A stretch of 6,848 nt of DNA from JAENVT01 sp031424145 (lineage in GTDB: Bacteria > Actinomycetota > Acidimicrobiia > Acidimicrobiales > Ilumatobacteraceae): the NCBI GenBank assembly GCA_031424145.1, contig JANPGV010000067.1, forward strand, positions 1-6,848, given 5' to 3'. The position numbers and the translations under genes were made by a program. Shown here in pieces: positions 1 to 5,232 of this stretch. A model generated the notes under the pieces. The model did no database searches and was not told where the DNA came from. It was given only the letters and a program-made list of their open reading frames with translations. Each line of letters begins with the position of its first letter. The first letter of the stretch is position 1.

Positions 1-857
1 GCACACCTTCGCCGTACGGTACAGATCGCCGAGAACACGATCGGGTAGCTCGACGGGTATCCCCCAGTCGATCACCGGGCGGCCGTCAGCGTGGGGGTGG
101 GTGTGATCGACAACGACGACGATCTCCGGTCGTCCCAGGCGTGCCCCGTTGCCGTCGAGCAAAGCTAGGAGGGCGTGCGCGCGTAGGAACGATTGTTTCT
201 CGAGCAGATCGGTGGGACAGTTGGCTGGTTGGGTGTCGTGGAACAGTGCTTCGACTGTGGCGTCGAGCCGGTTCTCCAACCGGACCATCGTTTCTGGGTC
301 CCAGGTTGCTGACCAGCGACCCATCCCGGTCTCGCCGTCGATCCACGAGTTGAATCTGACCGCTCGCCGTTGCCGCTCCAACCGCTCCAAACCATCATCG
401 TCTGCTTCGAGCCGTCGCGCCTGGGCGCGCACGGTGCGGGCGAACTCGTCAGCGGTCACGTTTTCGGCGACCAGCACCAGTGACGGGGCGAGATCGATCA
501 ACCCTTGTCGTGTCGCCGGTTGCAACTGGGCCAACGTCCGTGTCAGCACATCGACGTGCCCGCCCGACACGCGTCCGGCTTCGAGAGATGCTTCGAACTC
601 GGGAACCTGGGCGACGGTCTCGGCGCGATGCAAGAGTCGTTCACCATCGCGCAAGCTCGTGCGGCCTCGGCGAGCGATTTCTCCGGGAACGACGAGACCT
701 CGGCGACCAACCGGGCCAACATCACTTCACGACCATCGACCCACGATTTCAACCGTCGCAGTTCGCCAACCGCAGTCTGCAACACAGCCCAATCAGCGCA
801 GCCGGCATCGACCGCGGCCACCCGCCCCACGAGTTCTTGGACCTCGCTGACCTTCAT
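1..857 (-). pseudogene. DUF222 / 13E12-repeat family protein, frameshifted, 3' end outside window
   Basis: The minus strand encodes a typical actinobacterial DUF222 protein, a family that usually ends in an HNH nuclease domain (that part would lie left of the window). From ATG at 857, 67 residues read in one frame, starting MKVSEVQEL and ending SLAEAAR. The family sequence then continues in another frame from about 654 (LRDGERLLHRAETVAQVPEF) without a stop to base 1, through RAHALLALLDGNGARLGRPE and DGRPVIDWG. Restoring one base at 655-656 joins the halves as EAAR-(A/S)-LRDGE. Without it, translation stops at 543. There is no clear Shine-Dalgarno; an AAGAAT (complement 864-869) six bases before the ATG could be a weak leaderless -10. 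Members of this family are repetitive and mobile-like; M. tuberculosis REP13E12 copies serve as prophage attachment sites. A sequencing error, rather than a true pseudogene, remains possible. Confidence 0.8.
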
Positions 858-944
858 CTACACATTCTTGCAAAGGGGTGTCACAGAGTGCCCGAGGGGA
901 AGGGGGCCGTCACATCGGCGGCTTGGCGCAGACTCGTCGTCGGT

Positions 945-982
945 GGCCGGCGCGGCGATGCCGCGAGATCTGTGGTCGTCGC
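945..982 (+). repeat. Imperfect direct repeat, copy 1
   Basis: This 38-base segment, starting GGCCGG and ending GTCGTCGC, aligns without gaps to 1591-1628 at 32 of 38 positions. Mismatches are at 951, 959, 964 and 972-974. It lies in the WhiB remnant and covers the presumed deletion point. The sequence AGATCT occurs in both copies. Similarity upstream of 945 is weaker and would need a gap of about ten bases. Confidence 0.55.
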
Positions 983-1119
983 AGTGCTTGACGTTCGCGC
1001 TGTCGCTCGACGACGACCACCCGCACGGCATGTGGGGCGGCACGACAGCACCGCAGCGCCGACAGATGCGACAGCTCGCACGAGCGGCGTCGCCCAACCG
1101 AGAGATGTTCAGCGAGTAA
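945..1119 (+). pseudogene. WhiB-family regulator remnant (C-terminal part)
   Basis: The plus-strand frame ending at TAA 1117-1119 reads SQCLTFAL (979-1002), a variable acidic stretch, then HGMWGGTTAPQRRQMRQL. This matches the C-terminal part of WhiB proteins: the last cluster Cys followed by Leu, then the G-[IVM]-WGG-T turn and a basic tail. Just upstream, in another frame, GDAARSV (954-974) fits the segment that normally precedes the C-x2-C-P-V-R cluster motif. The bases between GTG (972-974) and CAG-TGC (982-987) are too few by about 17, so the two central Cys codons appear deleted and the frame broken. A possible trace of the first Cys (SCKGV, 866-880, third frame) is very weak. WhiB proteins are [4Fe-4S] DNA-binding regulators; this copy cannot hold a cluster. 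An ATG at 958 could still start a 53-residue peptide, but I infer a relic. Confidence 0.62.
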
Positions 1120-1120
1120 C

Positions 1121-1126
1121 TACGCT
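1121..1126 (+). promoter_or_regulatory. Predicted -10 box (TACGCT) of the K+ channel gene
   Basis: TACGCT fits the actinobacterial -10 consensus TAnnnT and ends six bases before the ATG at 1133, so transcription would start at or next to the start codon. No Shine-Dalgarno is present and no TTGACA-like -35 is evident. The box sits in the 13-base gap after the WhiB remnant's stop codon. Confidence 0.5.
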
Positions 1127-1132
1127 CTAGTG

Positions 1133-1525
1133 ATGTCCAACCGATTCACATTCACCCGCGCCGCGAACTCGCCCCGTATCCTGGTGGTCGCGTTCGTGGT
1201 GCTGATGGCGACGGCGTCGGTGCTGTACGGCATTTTCGAGGACGCGGCGATTCTCAACAGTCTCTACTGGGCGGTTGTAACCGCCACCACACTCGGTTAC
1301 GGCGACTTCTCGCCGCACTCGAACGCGGGAAAGGTTCTGACTTCAGCGCTGATCAGATCGACGGTGTTCCTGTTCATCCCGACGATCACGGCCAACCTGG
1401 CGTCGAAGCTCATCGTCGACCGCGATGCGTTCACCCACGAGGAACAAGAGGAAATCAAGTCGACGTTGCAAGCGATCCTCGCCCGCCTCGACGCGGGCGG
1501 TCGCCGCGGCAATGCGCAAGAGTGA
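1133..1525 (+). CDS. Two-transmembrane potassium channel (ion channel PF07885-like)
   Basis: The 130-residue protein has the KcsA-type plan: outer helix (about residues 16-35), pore helix LYWAVVTATT (44-53), selectivity filter T53-L-G-Y-G-D58, inner helix (about 68-94), and a short charged C-terminal segment (about 96-122) rich in Glu, Lys and Arg. The TxGYGD filter identifies a K+-selective pore; channels of this kind work as membrane tetramers. There is no attached RCK, voltage-sensor or cyclic-nucleotide domain, so any gating must come from the pore, the tail or a partner. The inner helix carries Arg75 and Pro83 and has no glycine at the usual hinge, which is unusual. ATG 1133 is preferred over the adjacent GTG 1130 because it fits a leaderless start from the TACGCT box. 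It lies 13 bases after a WhiB remnant and 105 bases before the methyltransferase gene. The physiological role is unknown. Confidence 0.92.
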   Translation: MSNRFTFTRAANSPRILVVAFVVLMATASVLYGIFEDAAILNSLYWAVVTATTLGYGDFSPHSNAGKVLTSALIRSTVFLFIPTITANLASKLIVDRDAFTHEEQEEIKSTLQAILARLDAGGRRGNAQE

Positions 1526-1590
1526 CTAGACGACGCGATGAGGGCGACAACGCACCGCCGGAAGGCCAAAGACGGCGGACCGACACACGG

Positions 1591-1628
1591 GGCCGGAGCG
1601 GCGACGCCGGGAGATCTACAGTCGTCGC
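1591..1628 (+). repeat. Imperfect direct repeat, copy 2
   Basis: This matches 945-982 at 32 of 38 bases. It lies in the non-coding leader between the channel gene and the RNA methyltransferase gene, and ends two bases before the ATG at 1631. Three of the six differences (1618-1620) fall in the proposed -10 box TACAGT, where copy 1 has TGTGGT. The 105-base gap (1526-1630) holds no recognisable terminator. Confidence 0.55.
1617..1622 (+). promoter_or_regulatory. Predicted -10 box (TACAGT) of the RNA methyltransferase gene
   Basis: TACAGT fits TAnnnT and ends eight bases before ATG 1631, the start expected from family alignment. The downstream bases contain no Shine-Dalgarno, so a leaderless transcript is likely. 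The box lies within repeat copy 2. Confidence 0.45.
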
Positions 1629-1630
1629 CG

Positions 1631-2803
1631 ATGTCGTCGATCGTCGTGCGTGCCGAGAAGATGGCAGCGGGCGGCGACGCGATCGCCAGAATCGCCGACG
1701 GTCGCGTAGCGTTCGTCCGTGGCGCCCTCCCGGGCGAGTCGGTGGCGATCGAGCTCGTGCAATTGAAGACGGACTTCGTTCGCGGGGAGGTGCTCGATGT
1801 GCTCGAGCCGTCCGCCGACCGGGTCGCTCCACCGTGCCCTGCCTATGCGGCGGGCTGTGGCGGTTGCACGTGGCAGCACGTCGCAGCGGCCGCGCAGCTC
1901 GACCTGAAAGTCGCCATCGTGATCGAGGCGTTGAAACGCACCGGCAAGCTCGTCGATCCCGTGGTTGTGGTCGGAGCGTCCGTGCCGCCCTGGGAATATC
2001 GCACCACGCTTCGCCTGGCAACCGGGGTCGACCACTTAGGGCTTCGGCGGCGCAACTCCCACGACGTCGTCGAATTGGAAGCTTGTCCCGTCAGCCATCC
2101 TCTTCTGCAGGATCTCCTTGGCGTGGTGGGCACCCGGGGCACCGGTGAAGTCAGCCTGCGCGTCGCGGCAGCGACAGGGGAGCGGTCGGCGTGGGTGGTC
2201 GAGGGTGATGTCGAGCTGCTCGGCCTACCGCCCGATGTCGCCGTGGGTCCCAAGGCGCTGGTGCACGAGGTCATTGCCGGGATGAAGCTGCGCATCAGTG
2301 CGGCCTCGTTCTTCCAATCGGGCCCCGCCGCCGCCGAGCTGCTCGTCGCTGCCGTGCGAGAGGCGTGTGCGGATTTTGAGGGGGCCGACACGGTGATCGA
2401 CGCATATGGGGGCGTCGGTCTGTTCGGTTCGGTCATCGACGCTGACAGGGTGGTCGTCGTCGAGAGCTCCGAAACCGCGTGCGGGGACGCAACCGCCAAC
2501 CTGGCCCGCCGCCGCGCCTCGATCGTCCGTTCGCAGGTCGAGCAGTGGAAGGGGTGCCGCGCCGATCTCGTCATTGCCGACCCGTCGCGCAGCGGGTTGG
2601 GTCGACAAGCTGTCTCGGTTCTCGCTGCGACGCAGGCGCGCCGAATCGTGTTGGTCAGTTGTGATCCGGTGTCCCTGGCGCGCGATACCGGGCTGCTACG
2701 CGAATCGGGGTATGACCACACCCGATCAGGCGTGTACGACCTGTTTCCGCAAACTCATCACGTCGAGGTGGTCACGACGTTCGACCGGACGAGGTCCGTC
2801 TAG
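1631..2803 (+). CDS. RlmD/RumA-type Fe-S RNA (uracil-5)-methyltransferase
   Basis: The predicted 390-residue enzyme would use S-adenosylmethionine to methylate C5 of a uridine in rRNA or tRNA. An N-terminal TRAM-like RNA-binding domain (about 1-60) is followed by the four [4Fe-4S] cysteines C69, C76, C79 and C152. The substrate-loop motif SFFQ is at 226-229, the SAM-binding VIDAYGGVGLFG at 255-266, and DPSRSG at 317-322. The catalytic nucleophile C344 is in LVSCDP, and the general-base Glu379 in FPQTHHVEVV. Two positions differ from common relatives: FFQ is followed by SG where an Asn is usual, and the DPPR motif reads DPSR. ATG 1631 is chosen because the TRAM domain begins there; the in-frame extension back to 1538 has no family-like sequence. 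The last 32 bases overlap the convergent quinone-reductase gene. The exact target (23S U1939, U747 or tRNA) cannot be told from sequence alone. Confidence 0.93.
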   Translation: MSSIVVRAEKMAAGGDAIARIADGRVAFVRGALPGESVAIELVQLKTDFVRGEVLDVLEPSADRVAPPCPAYAAGCGGCTWQHVAAAAQLDLKVAIVIEALKRTGKLVDPVVVVGASVPPWEYRTTLRLATGVDHLGLRRRNSHDVVELEACPVSHPLLQDLLGVVGTRGTGEVSLRVAAATGERSAWVVEGDVELLGLPPDVAVGPKALVHEVIAGMKLRISAASFFQSGPAAAELLVAAVREACADFEGADTVIDAYGGVGLFGSVIDADRVVVVESSETACGDATANLARRRASIVRSQVEQWKGCRADLVIADPSRSGLGRQAVSVLAATQARRIVLVSCDPVSLARDTGLLRESGYDHTRSGVYDLFPQTHHVEVVTTFDRTRSV

Positions 2804-3398
2804 CTGGTTGCCCCAGACCGTGCATGCGACGTTCCACGCGATCCAGAAACGCTTGACGCTCGGCCGCCGACGACCGGTCGATGTCGTACAACGCGAGCCA
2901 CGTGGTGCGGGCGAACCGATGACAGAGAACGCGCACCGCACGCCCGACCACGCGACGGCCGGTCTCACCCTCGACGACGTTGAGGAACTTCGACGACCCG
3001 TGTGCAGTGATGGCCACCAACCGGTGAACATTGGTGAGGCCCGCGGTAACCCTTTTCGCGCCATCGGGTAGCTCCCACGCCACGCCGCGCAGCAGCACAC
3101 GGTCAAGCCACCCAGTCAACATCGCCGGCTGCCCACTCCACCAAGTTGGGTAGACGAACACCAATGTGTCGCACCAACGCAAGTTGTCGCAATACCTCGC
3201 GACGTCGGGGTGACGCGCGTGAGGCGTCTTGTGGTTGAGCCGCTCCTGCCGCGACATCGCAGGCTCGAACTCGTCGGCGTAGAGATCCGAGACCCGTACC
3301 TCGTAGCCCGCATTGCGCAACGCATCGACAGCTCGGTCGCGAAGGGCTGCAGTGAATGACCCTGGATCGGGGTGGCAGTAGACCACGTAGGCATTCAC
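2772..3398 (-). CDS. NAD(P)H-quinone oxidoreductase-like flavodoxin-fold protein, copy B
   Basis: This 208-residue member of the Flavodoxin_2 / NQO1-KefF-MdaB group probably binds FMN or FAD and transfers two electrons from NAD(P)H to quinones or similar electrophiles in the cytoplasm. Visible features are the first strand and loop VVYCHPDPGSF (5-15), the FVYPTWWSGQPAMLTGWLDRV strand-loop-helix (81-101, the flavin-contacting region), and ITAHGSSK (130-137). The GTG start overlaps the upstream paralogue's TGA as GTGA, with GGAAG eleven bases upstream, so translation is probably coupled. The family match places the N-terminus here; the frame stays open further upstream but has no family sequence there. 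After RMHGL, where the paralogue ends, a 13-residue Arg/Ser-rich tail follows, most of it encoded antisense to the end of the methyltransferase gene. Copy B has about half its residues identical to copy A over the N-terminal 54 positions. The substrate is unknown. Confidence 0.88.
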   Translation of the reverse strand: MNAYVVYCHPDPGSFTAALRDRAVDALRNAGYEVRVSDLYADEFEPAMSRQERLNHKTPHARHPDVARYCDNLRWCDTLVFVYPTWWSGQPAMLTGWLDRVLLRGVAWELPDGAKRVTAGLTNVHRLVAITAHGSSKFLNVVEGETGRRVVGRAVRVLCHRFARTTWLALYDIDRSSAAERQAFLDRVERRMHGLGQPARRTSSGRTS

Positions 3399-3982
3399 AG
3401 CGATCGCATCTTCCGCTCGACCCGCCGGAGAAAAGCGGCGCGCTGCTCCATCGTGCGATTGTCCATCTGATACAGCCCGAGCCACGATCGACGCGTGAAG
3501 ATCGCCGTGTTGAGCCGCAGTGCGCGCAGCAGCGTGCGCCTCCCGTTGTCGTGGAGAGCTCGAACATAGATCCGCGGCGAGCCGTATGTGGAGATTCCAA
3601 CGATCCGGTGCACGTGTGTGAGGCCGCGGCGCACGTGTTGCTTCTCGTCGAAGACGAAGCCGACACCCGGCACCATGACCCGCTCCAGCCAGCCCTTGAG
3701 GATTGCCGGAACGGTGCTCCACCACGTCGGGTACACGAAGACGAGCGCTTCAGCATGTTTGACGATTCCCGCGTGGCGCTCCGCCATCGGGTCCAGGATG
3801 GGCCGCTCGCCGTGATACGCGAGACGTTCGTCGAGGCTCATTGCCGCTCGGAACTCCTCGGCGTAGAGGTCGAGCACAGTCACCGCATGTCCGGCGCGTG
3901 TCAAGGAGGCGGTGGCAGTCGAGGCGATCGCGTGACTGAAGCTGTCAGGGTCAGGATGGGCAACCACGAGGACAACACGCAT
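3395..3982 (-). CDS. NAD(P)H-quinone oxidoreductase-like flavodoxin-fold protein, copy A
   Basis: The 195-residue protein belongs to the same Flavodoxin_2 family and is the first gene of a two-gene unit. It starts MRVVLVVAHPDPDSF (1-15), the typical beta-1 and phosphate-binding loop. It has FVYPTWWSTVPAILKGWLERV at 82-102 and GISTYGS at 129-135. Its length is usual for the family, and it ends at KMRSL, in line with residue 195 of copy B. The two proteins align without gaps for the first 54 residues (26 identical by my count), so they arose by tandem duplication. The start is divergent from the MFS gene, 38 bases apart, with a candidate TAGCGT -10 box. Likely roles are detoxifying reduction of quinones or nitro compounds; a KefF-like accessory role is also known in the family. 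Nothing in the sequence decides the substrate. Confidence 0.9.
   Translation of the reverse strand: MRVVLVVAHPDPDSFSHAIASTATASLTRAGHAVTVLDLYAEEFRAAMSLDERLAYHGERPILDPMAERHAGIVKHAEALVFVYPTWWSTVPAILKGWLERVMVPGVGFVFDEKQHVRRGLTHVHRIVGISTYGSPRIYVRALHDNGRRTLLRALRLNTAIFTRRSWLGLYQMDNRTMEQRAAFLRRVERKMRSL
3410..3414 (-). promoter_or_regulatory. Shine-Dalgarno-like GGAAG for copy B
   Basis: GGAAG lies inside the end of copy A, eleven bases before the GTG start of copy B. Together with the GTGA stop/start overlap it supports translation of B from the A mRNA. The motif is a partial match only. Confidence 0.35.
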
Positions 3983-3991
3983 GCTCGCCGC

Positions 3992-3997
3992 ACGCTA
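3992..3997 (-). promoter_or_regulatory. Candidate -10 box (TAGCGT) for the quinone-reductase pair
   Basis: Read on the minus strand, TAGCGT fits TAnnnT and ends nine bases before the ATG at 3982. No -35 motif is visible. The spacing is slightly long for a strictly leaderless start, so a very short leader is possible. Confidence 0.33.
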
Positions 3998-4006
3998 CTG
4001 GCCCTC

Positions 4007-4012
4007 TACGAT
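4007..4012 (+). promoter_or_regulatory. Candidate -10 box (TACGAT) for the MFS gene
   Basis: TACGAT fits TAnnnT and ends eight bases before ATG 4021. It lies in the 38-base divergent gap, so RNA polymerase bound here would cover the opposing promoter. No Shine-Dalgarno precedes the start. Confidence 0.42.
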
Positions 4013-4020
4013 CGGTGGTG

Positions 4021-5232
4021 ATGGAATCGCAGGGACATCGGCGCGTCCCTGTGTGGGTGTACTTGGTCAGCTTCGTAGTGCTCGGATGCGCTCTCAGCGT
4101 TGCCGGCCCGGCGTTGTCGCACCTGCGCGACCGCGTGGGAACGAACGATGGCGGCATCAGCCTGGTCTTCGTCGGCTCGTCGGCGGGATACATGGTTGGA
4201 TCGTTCCTCGGCGGTCGCCTACTGGACCGCGGCCACGGTCACCAGGTGTGGGCCGCCTGCATGGGAATCTCCATCGCCTCCATCGTGGTGATCTCGCAGC
4301 TTCGCGACCTCGCCCCGATGGTGGCCTCATTCGTGGTGCTCGGTCTGGTTAATGGTGTCGGCGACGTTTCCGGCAACACCCTGGTGGTCTGGAGCCGGCC
4401 AGAGTCTCCGGGCGCCGCGCTCAACGCACTTCATTTGTTCTTTGCGTTGGGCGCCTTAGCGGCGCCGTTGCTCACCAACCGAGCCATCGCCTGGACCAAC
4501 TCGTTGTGGCCTGTGGCCGTGCCGCTTGCCGTACTCACGGCAATCTGTGGTGCTGTTCTGCTATCGACGCCCGCACCGATGAAGACGCGCGCAGCTCACG
4601 AAAGTCATCATGGCGAAGGCGGCGCGTCGGTTCGCCGCGGCCACCTGGCCGTCGTGGCACTGTTCTTCTTCGTCTACGTTTCGTCGGAGATCGGCTTCGC
4701 CAACTGGATCCACTCCTACGTCGAACAGATCGGATACGGCGACGCCAACACAGCGACAGGGGTCACCGCAACGTTCTGGATCGGGTTCTCGATCGGACGT
4801 GTCGTGTCGATCTGGCTGGCCGCGCGATTCAGCGCGGGGTGGATGCTGGTCGGCTCGATGACACTCGCCCTTCTGTCCTCGATCTCGTTGGTCGTGGTGA
4901 ACGGCGGCAACATCGGCCTCTGGATCGTGACCTTCCTGTTCGGGGTTTCGATCGCACCGCAGTTCGCGTCCATGATCGCCTACGCCGAGGCTCACTTCGC
5001 ATTGTCAGGTGCAGCGACGTCGGCGTTCGTCGGCGCTGCGGGCCTGGGCGGGTTGGTCATGCCGTGGTCGCTCGGTCAACTGTTCGACGCTCGCGGCCCT
5101 GGTGTGCTGCCACCCGTCACCCTCGGCGCCACGCTAGCGACGATCGGCGCAGGGTTGTGGGTGCGTCACATCGTGCAGACCGCCGGGTCTCAGCGGCCGC
5201 CGGTTACCTCGATGAACGCCCCGGTCACGTAA
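4021..5232 (+). CDS. MFS transporter, FucP / MFSD4-like
   Basis: The 403-residue protein is an inner-membrane major facilitator with about twelve hydrophobic helices in two halves, joined by a polar, His-rich loop (about 185-208). The helix 2-3 signature appears as GGRLLDRGHGH (64-74). NGVGDVSGNTLVVW (111-124) and NALHLFFALGALAAPL (135-150) resemble the FucP/FHS and MFSD4/NaGLT1 sugar-transporter branch, as does SSEIGFANWI (221-230) at the start of the second half. Import of a sugar or a related small solute is the family-based guess; the substrate cannot be read from sequence. ATG 4021 is chosen over in-frame GTGs at 4015 and 4018 because no Shine-Dalgarno precedes any of them and the ATG suits the TACGAT box. 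The last residues, after the final helix (about 365-385), form a polar tail partly antisense to the SDR gene's end. The head-to-head neighbour is the quinone-reductase pair. Confidence 0.9.
   Translation: MESQGHRRVPVWVYLVSFVVLGCALSVAGPALSHLRDRVGTNDGGISLVFVGSSAGYMVGSFLGGRLLDRGHGHQVWAACMGISIASIVVISQLRDLAPMVASFVVLGLVNGVGDVSGNTLVVWSRPESPGAALNALHLFFALGALAAPLLTNRAIAWTNSLWPVAVPLAVLTAICGAVLLSTPAPMKTRAAHESHHGEGGASVRRGHLAVVALFFFVYVSSEIGFANWIHSYVEQIGYGDANTATGVTATFWIGFSIGRVVSIWLAARFSAGWMLVGSMTLALLSSISLVVVNGGNIGLWIVTFLFGVSIAPQFASMIAYAEAHFALSGAATSAFVGAAGLGGLVMPWSLGQLFDARGPGVLPPVTLGATLATIGAGLWVRHIVQTAGSQRPPVTSMNAPVT

Noticed and set aside
149..850. Long plus-strand ORFs across the DUF222 region
   Set aside because: Ser/Arg/Thr/Pro-rich translations typical of antisense frames of GC-rich genes. 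The minus strand carries recognisable family sequence across the same bases.
858..1097. Minus-strand Cys-rich ORF (CRICRRCG...) directly upstream of and in frame with the DUF222 gene
   Set aside because: It is antisense to the WhiB remnant and shares its wobble positions, which explains its good third-position GC. The only near start is TTG and I recognise no family. The WhiB reading is far more specific.
1538..1630. Start of the RNA methyltransferase at 1538
   Set aside because: The extra 31 residues are low-complexity and unlike the family, and they span repeat copy 2 and the proposed -10 box. ATG 1631 matches the TRAM-domain start.
3399..3725. Extension of quinone reductase copy B into a 317-residue protein
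   Set aside because: The first 109 residues are antisense-frame noise within copy A. Family sequence begins at the GTG overlapping copy A's stop.
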